Source: Parietaria judaica
Taxonomy: Eukaryota; Streptophyta; Magnoliopsida; Rosales; Urticaceae
Direction of reading: 5' to 3'
Assembly: GCA_954871525.1 (NCBI GenBank)
Contig: OX940863.1
Coordinates: 44,812,501-44,876,500 of the forward strand
DNA: 64,000 nucleotides
Positions 1 through 12,400 of this stretch are shown here, piece after piece. Position 1 is the first letter of the stretch; each line of letters starts with the position of its first letter. The position numbers were made by a program, and so were the translations under genes. The notes beneath the pieces are model-generated. The model saw nothing but the letters and a program-made list of their open reading frames with translations, ran no database searches and was not told the DNA's origin.

Positions 1-3000
1 ACTTCCAAATGCTAAATAATGTGAATTTGTATCACATTTACTTATTTTAATCCCTAAATAGCGAAGTACTATCTCGTAGTTTCTATATGAAGCCGTTAAT
101 GGGTTAAAATCTTTACCGAAAAATGTTAAAAATTGGTTTTCTTGCGAGAGCAAATACGATCCGTTCTTGACGAAATTTGAGTTGCTAGACTTTCGTTAGG
201 GTGGTATTGTTATAAATTGGTTTAGTTTTGGCATTAAATTTTTTTGGAGATCTCTTTAAACCCAGTTTCAACAATTAATGCGTGGTCAAAAAAAAAAACT
301 GAGTCTTTTTTCCATTTTACGCGAAAGAACCCTAATTAAACGATATTTTAAACAAAAATTGAACTTCCAAATGCTAAATAATGTGAATTTGTATCACATT
401 TACTTATTTTAATCCCTAAATAGCGAAGTACTATCTCGTAGTTTCTATATGAAGCCGTTAATGGGTTAAAATCTTTACCGAAAAATGTTAAAAATTGGTT
501 TTCTTGCGAGAGCAAATACGATCCGTTCTTGACGAAATTTGAGTTGCTAGACTTTCGTTAGGGTGGTATTGTTATAAAGTGGTTTAGTTTTGGCATTAAA
601 TTTTTTTGGAGATCTCTTTAAACCCAGTTTCAACAATTAATGCGTGGTCAAAAAAAAAACTGAGTCTTTTTTCCATTTTACGCGAAAGAACCCTAATTAA
701 ACGATATTTTAAACAAAAATTGAACTTCCAAATGCTAAATAATGTGTAATTGTATCACATTTACTTATTTTAATCCCTAAATAGCGAAGCACTATCTCGT
801 AGTTTCTATATGAAGCCGTTAATGGGTTAAAATCTTTACCGAAAAATGTTAAAAATTGGTTTTCTTGCGAGAGCAAATACGATCCGTTCTTGACGAAATT
901 TGAGTTGCTAGACTTTCGTTAGGGTGGTATTGTTATAAATTGGTTTAGTTTTGGCATTAAATTTTTTTGGAGATCTCTTTAAACCCAGTTTCAACAATTA
1001 ATGCGTGGTCAAAAAAAAAAACTGAGTCTTTTTTCCATTTTACGCGAAAGAACCCTAATTAAACGATATTTTAAACAAAAATTGAACTTCCAAATGCTAA
1101 ATAATGTGAATTTGTATCACATTTACTTATTTTAATCCCTAAATAGCGAAGTACTATCTCGTAGTTTCTATATGAAGCCGTTAATGGGTTAAAATCTTTA
1201 CCGAAAAATGTTAAAAATTGGTTTCCTTGCGAGAGCAAATACAATCCGTTCTTGGCGAAATTTGAGTTGCTAGACTTTCGTAAGGGTGGTATTGTTATAA
1301 ATTGGTTTAGTTTTGGCATTAATTTTTTTTTGGAGATCTCTTTAAACCCAGTTTCAACAATTAATGCGTGCTCCAAAAAAAAAACTGAGTCTTTTTTCCA
1401 TTTTACGCGAAAGAACCCTAATTAAACGATATTTTAAACAAAAATTGAACTTCCAAATGCTAAATAATGTGTAATTGTATCACATTTACTTATTTTAATC
1501 CCTAAATAGCGAAGCACTATCTCGTAGTTTCTATATGAAGCCGTTAATGGGTTAAAATCTTTACCGAAAAGTGTTAAAAATTGGTTTTCTTGCGAGAGCA
1601 AATACGATCCGTTCTTGACGAAATTTGAGTTGCTAGACTTTCGTAAGGGTGGTATTGTTATAAATTGGTTTAGTTTTGTCATTAAATTTTTTTGGAGCTC
1701 TCTTTAAACCCAGTTTCAACAATTAATGCGTGCTCCAAAAAAAAACTGACTGTTTTTTCCATTTTACGCGAAAGAACCCTAATTAAACGATATTTTAAAC
1801 AAAAATTGAACTTTCAAATGCTAAATAATGTGTAATTGTATCACATTTATTTATTTTAATCCCTAAATAGCGAAGCACTATCTCGTAGTTTCTATATGAA
1901 GCCGTTAATGGGTTAAAATCTTTACCGAAAAATGTTAAAAATTGGTTTTCTTGCGAGAGCAAATACGATCCGTTCTTGACGAAATTTGAGTTGCTAGACT
2001 TTCGTAAGGGTGGTATTGTTATAAATTGGTTTAGTTTTGGCATTAATTTTTTTTGGAGATCTCTTTAAACCCAGTTTCAACAATTAATGCGTGCTCCAAA
2101 AAAAAACTGAGTCTTTTTTCCATTTTACGCGAAAGAACCCTAATTAAACGTTATTTTAAACAAAAATTGAACTTCCAAATGCTAAATAATGTGTAATTGT
2201 ATCACATTTACTTATTTTAATCCCTAAATAGCGAAGCACTATCTCGTAGTTTCTATATGAAGCCGTTAATGGGTTAAAATCTTTACCGAAAAGTGTTAAA
2301 AATTGGTTTTCTTGCGAGAGCAAATACGATCCGTTCTTGACGAAATTTGAGTTGCTAGACTTTCGTTAGGGTGGTATTGCTATAAATTGGTTTAGTTTTG
2401 GCATTAAATTTTTTTGGAGCTCTCTTTAAACCCAGTTTCAACAATTAATGCGTGCTCCAAATAAAAACTGACTGTTTTTTCCATTTTACGCGAAAAAACC
2501 CTAATTAAACGATATTTTAAACAAAAATTGAACTTCCAAATGCTAAATAATGTGTAATTGTATCACATTTACTTATTTTAATCCCTAAATAGCGAAGCAC
2601 TATCTCGTAGTTTCTATATGAAGCCGTTAATGGGTTAAAATCTTTACCGAAAAATGTTAAAAATTGGTTTTCTTGCGAGAGCAAATACGATCCGTTCTTA
2701 ACGAAATTTGAGTTGCTAGACTTTCATAAGGGTGGTATTGTTATAAATTGGTTTAGTTTTGGCATTAATTTTTTTTGGAGATCTCTTTAAACCCAGTTTC
2801 AACAATTAATGCGTGCTCCAATAAAAAATTGAGTCTTTTTTCCATTTTACGCGAAAGAACCCTAATTAAACGATATTTTAAACAAAAATTGAACTTCCAA
2901 ATGCTAAATAATGTGTAATTGTATCACATTTACTTATTTTAATCCCTAAATAGCGAAGCACTATCTCGTAGTTTCTATATGAAGCCGTTAATGGGTTAAA

Positions 3001-5301
3001 ATCTTTACCGAAAAGTGTTAAAAATTGGTTTTCTTGCGAGAGCAAATACGATCCGTTCTTGACGAAATTTGAGTTGCTAGACTTTCGTTAGGGTGGTATT
3101 GTTATAAATTGGTTTAGTTTTGGCATTAAATTTTTTTGGAGCTCTCTTTAAACCCAGTTTCAACAATTAATGCGTGCTCCAAAAAAAACTGAGTCTTTTT
3201 TCCATTTTACGCGAAAGAACCCTAATTAAACGATATTTTAAACAAAAATTGAACTTCCAAATGCTAAATAATGTGAATTTGTATCACATTTACTTATTTT
3301 AATCCCTAAATAGCGAAGTACTATCTTGTAGTTTCTATATGAAGTCGTTAATGGGTTAAAATCTTTACCGAAAAATGTTAAAAATTGGTTTTCTTGCGAG
3401 AGCAAATACGATCCGTTCTTGACGAAATTTGAGTTGCTAGACTTTCGTTAGGGTGGTATTGTTATAAATTGGTTTAGTTTTGGCATTAATTTTTTTTGGA
3501 GATCTCTTTAAACCCAGCTTCAACAATTAATGCGTGGTCCAAAAAAAAAAACTGAGTCTTTTTTCCATTTTACGCGAAAGAACCCTAATTAAACGATATT
3601 TTAAACAAAAATTGAACTTCCAAATGCTAAATAATGTGTAATTGTATCACATTTACTTATTTTAATCCCTAAATAGCGAAGCACTATCTCGTAGTTTCTA
3701 TATGAAGACGTTAATGGGTTAAAATCTTTACCGAAAAGTGTTAAAAATTGGTTTTCTTGCGAGAGCAAATACAATCCGTTCTTGGCGAAATTTGAGTTGC
3801 TAGACTTTCGTAAGGGTGGTATTGTTATAAATTGGTTTAGTTTTGGCATTTATTTTTTTTTTGGAGATCTCTTTAAACCCAGTTTCAACAATTAATGCGA
3901 GCTCCAAAAAAAAACTGAGTCTTTTTTCCATTTTACGCGAAAGAACCCTAATTAAACGATATTTTAAACAAAAATTGAACTTCCAAATGCTAAATAATGT
4001 GTAATTGTATCACATTTACTTATTTTAATCCCTAAATAGCGAAGCACTATCTCGTAGTTTCTATATGAAGCCGTTAATGGGTTAAAATCTTTACCGAAAA
4101 GTGTTAAAAATTGGTTTTCTTGCGAGAGCAAATACGATCCGTTCTTGACGAAATTTGAGTTGCTAGACCTTCGTTAGGGTGGTATTGTTATAAATTGGTT
4201 TAGTTTTGGCATTAAATTTTTTTGGAGCTCTCTTTAAACCCAGTTTCAACAATTAATGCGTGCTCCAAAAAAAACTGAGTCTTTTTTCCATTTTACGCGA
4301 AAGAACCCTAATTAAACGATATTTTAAACAAAAATTGAACTTCCAAATGCTAAATAATGTGAATTTGTATCACATTTACTTATTTTTAATCCCTAAATAG
4401 CGAAGTACTATCTCGTAGTTTCTATATGAAGCCGTTAATGGGTTAAAATCTTTACCGAAAAATGTTAAAAATTGGTTTTCTTGCGAGAGCAAATACGATC
4501 CGTTCTTGACGAAATTTGAGTTGCTAGACTTTCGTTAGGGTGGTATTGTTATAAATTGGTTTAGTTTTGGCATTAATTTTTTTTGGAGATCTCTTTAAAC
4601 CCAGTTTCAACAATTAATGCGTGGTCCAAAAAAAAAACTGAGTCTTTTTTCCATTTTACGCGAAAGAACCCTAATTAAACGATATTTTAAACAAAAATTG
4701 AACTTCCAAATGCTAAATAATGTGAATTTGTATCACATTTACTTATTTTAATCCATAAATAGCGAAGTACTATCTCGTAGTTTCTATATGAAGCCGTTAA
4801 TGGGTTAAAATCTTTACCGAAAAATGTTAAAAATTGGTTTTCTTGCGAGAGCAAATACGATCCGTTCTTGACGAAATTTGAGTTGCTAGACTTTCGTTAG
4901 GGTGGTATTGTTATAAATTGGTTTAGTTTTGGCATTAAATTTTTTTGGAGATCTCTTTAAACCCAGTTTCAACAATTAATGCGTGGTCCAAAAAAAAAAC
5001 TGAGTCTTTTTTCCATTTTACGCGAAAGAACCCTAATTAAACGATATTTTAAACAAAAATTGAACTTCCAAATGCTAAATAATGTGTAATTGTATCACAT
5101 TTACTTATTTTAATCCCTAAATAGCGAAGCACTATCTCGTAGTTTCTATATGAAGCCGTTAATGGGTTAAAATCTTTACCGAAAAGTGTTAAAAATTGGT
5201 TTTCTTGCGAGAGCAAATACGATCCGTTCTTGACGAAATTTGAGTTGCTAGACTTTCGTTAGGGTGGTATTGTTATAAATTGGTTTAGTTTTGGCATTAA
5301 T

Positions 5302-7110
5302 TTTTTTTGGAGATCTCTTTAAACCCAGTTTCAACAATTAATGCGTGGTCCAAAAAAAAAACTGAGTCTTTTTTCCATTTTACGCGAAAGAACCCTAATT
5401 AAACGATATTTTAAACAAAAATTGAACTTCCAAATGCTAAATAATGTGAATTTGTATCACATTTACTTATTTTAATCCCTAAATAGCGAAGTACTATCTC
5501 GTAGTTTCTATATGAAGCCGTTAATGGGTTAAAATCTTTACCGAAAAATGTTAAAAATTGGTTTTCTTGCGAGAGCAAATACGATCCGTTCTTGACGAAA
5601 TTTGAGTTGCTAGACTTTCGTTAGGGTGGTATTGTTATAAATTGGTTTAGTTTTGGCATTAAATTTTTTTGGAGATCTCTTTAAACCCAGTTTCAACAAT
5701 TAATGCGTGGTCCAAAAAAAAAACTGAGTCTTTTTTCCATTTTACGCGAAAGAACCCTAATTAAACGATATTTTAAACAAAAATTGAACTTCCAAATGCT
5801 AAATAATGTGTAATTGTATCACATTTACTTATTTTAATCCCTAAATAGCGAAGCACTATCTCGTAGTTTCTATATGAAGCCGTTAATGGGTTAAAATCTT
5901 TACCGAAAAGTGTTAAAAATTGGTTTTCTTGCGAGAGCAAATACGATCCGTTCTTGACGAAATTTGAGTTGCTAGACTTTCGTAAGGGTGGTATTGATAT
6001 AAATTGGTTTAGTTTTGGCATTAATTTTTTTTTGGAGATCTCTTTAAACCCAGTTTCAACAATTAATGCGTGCTCCAAAAAAAAACTGAGTCTTTTTTCC
6101 ATTTTACGCGAAAGAACCCTAATTAAACGATATTTTAAACAAAAATTGAACTTCCAAATGCTAAATAATGTGTAATTGTATCACATTTACTTATTTTAAT
6201 CCCTAAATAGCGAAGCACTATCTCGTAGTTTCTATATGAAGCCGTTAATGGGTTAAAATCTTTACCGAAAAGTGTTAAAAATTGGTTTTCTTGCGAGAGC
6301 AAATACGATCCGTTCTTGACGAAATTTGAGTTGCTAGACTTTCGTAAGGGTGGTATTGTTATAAATTGGTTTAGTTTTGTCATTAAATTTTTTTGGAGCT
6401 CTCTTTAAACCCAGTTTCAACAATTAATGCGTGCTCCAAAAAAAACTGACTGTTTTTTCCATTTTACGCGAAAGAACCCTAATTAAACGATATTTTAAAC
6501 AAAAATTGAACTTTCAAATGCTAAATAATGTGTAATTGTATCACATTTACTTATTTTAATCCCTAAATAGCGAAGCACTATCTCGTAGTTTCTATATGAA
6601 GCCGTTAATGGGTTAAAATCTTTACCCAAAAATGTTAAAAATTGGTTTTCTTGCGAGAGCAAATACGATCTGTTCTTGACGAAATTTGAGTTGCTAGACT
6701 TTCGTAAGGGTGGTATTGTTATAAATTGGTTTAGTTTTGGCATTAATTTTTTTTGGAGATCTCTTTAAACCCAGTTTCAACCAACAATTAATGCGTGCTC
6801 CAATAAAAAACTTAGTCTTTTTTCCATTTTACGCGAAAGAACCCTAATTAAACGATATTTTAAACAAAAATTGAACTTCCAAATGCTAAATAATGTGTAA
6901 TTGTATCACATTTACTTATTTTAATCCCTAAATAGCGAAGCACTATCTCGTAGTTTCTATATGAAGCCGTTAATGGGTTAAAATCTTTACCGAAAAGTGT
7001 TAAAAATTGGTTTTCTTGCGAGAGCAAATACGATCCGTTCTTGACGAAATTTGAGTTGCTAGACTTTCGTTAGGGTGGTATTGTTATAAATTGGTTTAGT
7101 TTTGGCATTA
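5302..7110. repeat. Five-monomer block, first copy of a local duplication
   Basis: This stretch matches about 7475-9283 at a constant offset of 2173 bp (six monomer lengths). Shared private marks include TATTGATATAAA near 5994 and 8167, the CTGACTG variant near 6445 and 8618, GAACTTTC near 6509 and 8682, and a 4-bp insertion giving TTTCAACCAACAATT near 6776 and 8949. Differences seen by eye include 6627 (C here, G in the other copy), 6671 (T here, C there) and TCGTAG versus TCGTTG near 9124. Three of the monomers resemble 1.07-2.1 kb at an offset near 4700 bp (13 monomers). This points to duplication of multi-monomer blocks by unequal exchange rather than single-monomer turnover. The block edges are approximate. 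Confidence 0.85.
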
Positions 7111-7474
7111 ATTTTTTTTGGAGATCTCTTTAAACCCAGTTTCAACAATTAATGCGTGGTCCAAAAAAAAAACTGAGTCTTTTTTCCATTTTACGCGAAA
7201 GAACCCTAATTAAACGATATTTTAAACAAAAATTGAACTTCCAAATGCTAAATAATGTGAATTTGTATCACATTTACTTATTTTAATCCCTAAATAGCGA
7301 AGTACTATCTCGTAGTTTCTATATGAAGCCGTTAATGGGTTAAAATCTTTACCGAAAAATGTTAAAAATTGGTTTTCTTGCGAGAGCAAATACGATCCGT
7401 TCTTGACGAAATTTGAGTTGCTAGACTTTCGTTAGGGTGGTATTGTTATAAATTGGTTTAGTTTTGGCATTAAA

Positions 7475-9283
7475 TTTTTTTGGAGATCTCTTTAAACCCA
7501 GTTTCAACAATTAATGCGTGGTCCAAAAAAAAAACTGAGTCTTTTTTCCATTTTACGCGAAAGAACCCTAATTAAACGATATTTTAAACAAAAATTGAAC
7601 TTCCAAATGCTAAATAATGTGAATTTGTATCACATTTACTTATTTTAATCCCTAAATAGCGAAGTACTATCTCGTAGTTTCTATATGAAGCCGTTAATGG
7701 GTTAAAATCTTTACCGAAAAATGTTAAAAATTGGTTTTCTTGCGAGAGCAAATACGATCCGTTCTTGACGAAATTTGAGTTGCTAGACTTTCGTTAGGGT
7801 GGTATTGTTATAAATTGGTTTAGTTTTGGCATTAAATTTTTTTGGAGATCTCTTTAAACCCAGTTTCAACAATTAATGCGTGGTCCAAAAAAAAAACTGA
7901 GTCTTTTTTCCATTTTACGCGAAAGAACCCTAATTAAACGATATTTTAAACAAAAATTGAACTTCCAAATGCTAAATAATGTGTAATTGTATCACATTTA
8001 CTTATTTTAATCCCTAAATAGCGAAGCACTATCTCGTAGTTTCTATATGAAGCCGTTAATGGGTTAAAATCTTTACCGAAAAGTGTTAAAAATTGGTTTT
8101 CTTGCGAGAGCAAATACGATCCGTTCTTGACGAAATTTGAGTTGCTAGACTTTCGTAAGGGTGGTATTGATATAAATTGGTTTAGTTTTGGCATTAATTT
8201 TTTTTTGGAGATCTCTTTAAACCCAGTTTCAACAATTAATGCGTGCTCCAAAAAAAAACTGAGTCTTTTTTCCATTTTACGCGAAAGAACCCTAATTAAA
8301 CGATATTTTAAACAAAAATTGAACTTCCAAATGCTAAATAATGTGTAATTGTATCACATTTACTTATTTTAATCCCTAAATAGCGAAGCACTATCTCGTA
8401 GTTTCTATATGAAGCCGTTAATGGGTTAAAATCTTTACCGAAAAGTGTTAAAAATTGGTTTTCTTGCGAGAGCAAATACGATCCGTTCTTGACGAAATTT
8501 GAGTTGCTAGACTTTCGTAAGGGTGGTATTGTTATAAATTGGTTTAGTTTTGTCATTAAATTTTTTTGGAGCTCTCTTTAAACCCAGTTTCAACAATTAA
8601 TGCGTGCTCCAAAAAAAACTGACTGTTTTTTCCATTTTACGCGAAAGAACCCTAATTAAACGATATTTTAAACAAAAATTGAACTTTCAAATGCTAAATA
8701 ATGTGTAATTGTATCACATTTACTTATTTTAATCCCTAAATAGCGAAGCACTATCTCGTAGTTTCTATATGAAGCCGTTAATGGGTTAAAATCTTTACCG
8801 AAAAATGTTAAAAATTGGTTTTCTTGCGAGAGCAAATACGATCCGTTCTTGACGAAATTTGAGTTGCTAGACTTTCGTAAGGGTGGTATTGTTATAAATT
8901 GGTTTAGTTTTGGCATTAATTTTTTTTGGAGATCTCTTTAAACCCAGTTTCAACCAACAATTAATGCGTGCTCCAATAAAAAACTTAGTCTTTTTTCCAT
9001 TTTACGCGAAAGAACCCTAATTAAACGATATTTTAAACAAAAATTGAACTTCCAAATGCTAAATAATGTGTAATTGTATCACATTTACTTATTTTAATCC
9101 CTAAATAGCGAAGCACTATCTCGTTGTTTCTATATGAAGCCGTTAATGGGTTAAAATCTTTACCGAAAAGTGTTAAAAATTGGTTTTCTTGCGAGAGCAA
9201 ATACGATCCGTTCTTGACGAAATTTGAGTTGCTAGACTTTCGTTAGGGTGGTATTGTTATAAATTGGTTTAGTTTTGGCATTA
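7475..9283. repeat. Five-monomer block, second copy of the local duplication
   Basis: Second copy of the block at 5302-7110, offset 2173 bp, sharing the private variants listed there, including the 4-bp insertion near 8949. Similarity breaks at the right edge, where this copy switches to a TTAAATCTTTTTGGAGCTC form while the first copy keeps GGAGATCTC. That switch coincides with the boundary between the left subfamily and the rest of the array. Confidence 0.85.
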
Positions 9284-9449
9284 AATCTTTTTGGAGCTCT
9301 CTTTAAACCTAGTTTCAACAATTAATGCGTGCTCCAAAAAAAACTTAGGGTGGTATTGTTATAAATTGGTTTAGTTTTGGCATTAAATTTTTTTGGAGCT
9401 CTCTTTAAACCCAGTTTCAACAATTAATGCGTGCTCCAAAAAAAAATTG
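9245..9449. repeat. Partial-monomer tandem duplication (102-bp shift)
   Basis: The segment starting AGGGTGGTATTG at 9245 restarts at 9347 after only 102 bp. At the junction the oligo-A run is followed by CTTAGGGTGG instead of CTGAGTC. About 259 bp of monomer is therefore missing between two truncated repeats, or equivalently 102 bp is duplicated. The first partial copy carries private changes (AAATCTTTTTGG, AAACCTAG) that the second lacks. The same junction recurs at 17735. It sits at the transition between array subfamilies and looks like an out-of-register recombination scar. Confidence 0.9.
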
Positions 9450-12400
9450 AGTCTTTTTTCCATTTTACGCGAAAGAGCCCTAATTAAACGATATTTTAAA
9501 CAAGAATTGAACTTCCAAATGCTAAATAATGTGTAATTGTATCACATTTACTTATTTTAATCCCTAAATAGCGAAGCACTATCTCGTAGTTTCAATATGA
9601 AGCCGTTAATGGGTTAAAATCTTTACCGAAAAGTGTTAAAAATTGGTTTTCTTGAGAGAGCAAATACGATCCGTTCTTGACAAAATTTGAGTTGCTAGAC
9701 TTTCGTTAGGGTGGTATTGTTGTAAATTGGTTTAGTTTTGGCATTAAATTTTTTTGAAGCTCTCTTTAAACCCAGTTTCAACAATTAATGCGTGCTCCAA
9801 AAAAAACTGAGTCTTTTTTCCATTTTACGCGAAAGAACCCTTATTAAACGAATTTTTAAACAAAAATTGAACTTCCAAATGCTAAATAATGTGTAATTGT
9901 ATCACATTTACTTATTTTAATCCCTAAATAGCGAAGCACTATCTCGTAGTTTCTATATGAAGCCGTTAATGGGTTAAAATCTTTACGGAAAACTGTTAAA
10001 AATTGGTTTTCTTGCGAGAGCAAATACGATCCGTTCTTGACAAAATTTGAGTTGCTAGACTTTCGTTAGGGTGGTATTGTTGTAAATTGGTTTAGTTTTG
10101 GCATTAAATTTTTTTGAAGCTCTCTTTAAACCCAGTTTCAACAATTAATGCGTGCTCCAAAAAAAACTGAGTCTTTTTTCCATTTTACGCGAAAGAACCC
10201 TTATTAAACGAATTTTTAAACAAAAATTGAACTTCCAAATGCTAAATAATGTGTAATTGTATCACATTTACTTATTTTAATCCCTAAATAGCGAAGCACT
10301 ATCTCGTAGTTTCTATATGAAGCCGTTAATGGGTTAAAATCTTTACGGAAAACTGTTAAAAATTGGTTTTCTTGCGAGAGCAAATACGATCCGTTCTTGA
10401 TGAAATTTGAGTTGCTAGACTTTCGTTAGGGTGGTATTGTTGTAAATTGGTTTTGTTTTGGCATTAAATTTTTTTGGAGCTCTCTTTAAACCCAGTTTCA
10501 ACAATTAATGCGTGCTAAAAAAAAACTGAGTCTTTTTTCCATTTTACGCGAAAGAACCCTTATTAAACGAATTTTTAAACAAAAATTGAACTTCCAAATG
10601 CTAAATAATGTGTAATTGTATCACATTTACTTATTTTAATCCCTAAATAGCGAAGCACTATCTCGTAGTTTCTATATGAAGCCGTTAATGGGTTAAAATC
10701 TTTACGGAAAACTGTTAAAAATTGGTTTTCTTGCGAGAGCAAATACGATCCGTTCTTGATGAAATTTGAGTTGCTAGACTTTCGTTAGGGTGGTATTGTT
10801 GTAAATTGGTTTAGTTTTGGCATTAAATTTTTTTGGAGCTCTCTTTAAACCCAGTTTCAACAAATAATGCGTGCTAAAAAAAAACTGAGTCTTTTTTCCA
10901 TTTTACGCGAAAGAACCCTTATTAAACGAATTTTTAAACAAAAATTGAACTTCCAAATGCTAAATAATGTGTAATTGTATCACATTTACTTATTTTAATC
11001 CCTAAATAGCGAAGCACTATCTCGTAGTTTCTATATGAAGCCGTTAATGGGTTAAAATCTTTACGGAAAACTGTTAAAAATTGGTTTTCTTGCGAGAGCA
11101 AATACGATCCGTTCTTGATGAAATTTGAGTTGCTAGACTTTCGTTAGGGTGGTATTGTTGTAAATTGGTTTAGTTTTCGCATTAAATTTTTTTGGAGCTC
11201 TCTTTAAACCCAGTTTCAACAATTAATGCGTGCTAAAAAAAAACTGAGTCTTTTTTCCATTTTACGCGAAAGAACCCTTATTAAACGAATTTTTAAACAA
11301 AAATTGAACTTCCAAATGCTAAATAATGTGTAATTGTATCACATTTACTTATTTTAATCCCTAAATAGCGAAGCACTATCTCGTAGTTTCTATATGAAGC
11401 CGTTAATGGGTTAAAATCTTTACGGAAAACTGTTAAAAATTGGTTTTCTTGCGAGAGCAAATACGATCCGTTCTTGACGAAATTTGAGTTGCTAGACTTT
11501 CGTTAGGGTGGTATTGTTATAAATTGGTTTAGTTTTGGCATTAAATTTTTTTGGAGCTCTCTTTAAACCCAGTTTCAACAATTAATGCGTGCTCCAAAAA
11601 AAAACTGAGTGTTTTTTCCATTTTACGCGAAAGAACCCTAATTAAACGATATTTTAAACAAAAATTGAACTTCCAAATGCTAAATAATGTGTAATTGTAT
11701 CACATTTACTTATTTTAATCCCTAAATAGCGAAGCACTATCTCGTAGTTTCTATATGAAGCCGTTAATGGGTTAAAATCTTTACGGAAAACTGTTAAAAA
11801 TTGGTTTTCTTGCGAGAGCAAATACGATCCGTTCTTGACGAAATTTGAGTTGCTAGACTTTCGTTAGGGTGGTATTGTTATAAATTGGTTTAGTTTTGGC
11901 ATTAAATTTTTTTGGAGCTCTCTTTAAACCCAGTTTCAACAATTAATGCGTGCTCCAAAAAAAAACTGAGTGTTTTTTCCATTTTACGCGAAAGAACCCT
12001 ATTAAACGATATTTTAAACAAAAATTGAACTTCCAAATGCTAAATAATGTGTAATTGTATCACATTTACTTATTTTAATCCCTAAATAGCGAAGCACTAT
12101 CTCGTAGTTTCTATATGAAGCCGTTAATGGGTTAAAATCTTTACGGAAAACTGTTAAAAATTGGTTTTCTTGCGAGAGCAAATACGATCCGTTCTTGATG
12201 AAATTTGAGTTGCTAGACTTTCGTTAGGGTGGTATTGTTGTAAATTGGTTTAGTTTTGGCATTAAATTTTTTTGGAGCTCTCTTTAAACCCAGTTTCAAC
12301 AATTAATGCGTGCTCCAAAAAAAACTGAGTCTTTTTTCCATTTTACGCGAAAGAACCCTTATTAAACGAATTTTTAAACAAAAATTGAACTTCCAAATGC

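Larger units (their letters stand above)
1..9283. repeat. Satellite array, left subfamily (about 361-bp monomers)
   Basis: Tandem head-to-tail monomers of 361-362 bp. The anchor ACTTCCAAATGCTAAATAAT recurs at 1, 363, 724 and 1086 and continues at the same spacing. Monomers here carry variants that are absent or rare further right: GTGAATTTG alternating with GTGTAATTG, GCGAAGTACT alternating with GCGAAGCACT, GGAGATCTC alternating with GGAGCTCTC, GTGGTCC or GTGGTCA as well as GTGCTCC, and TTCGTAAGG in some copies instead of TTCGTTAGG. Oligo-A and oligo-T tracts vary in length by a base or two between copies. No gene is seen. Minus-strand open frames of 82-109 codons occur only where the TTCGTAAGG variant removes a stop, and I treat them as by-products of the repeat. 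The last GGAGATCTC copy is near 8930, and the array changes character between there and about 9.3 kb. Confidence 0.97.

Noticed and set aside
1071..1376. 101-codon minus-strand ORF in the satellite, with similar ones through 8916
   Set aside because: It repeats with the monomer, appears only when one variant base removes a stop, has no recognisable domain, and is closed in most copies.
5954..6175. 73-codon plus-strand ORF in the satellite, repeated at 8127
   Set aside because: It exists only in the two copies of the duplicated block and results from the private TATTGATATAAA variant. No protein resemblance.
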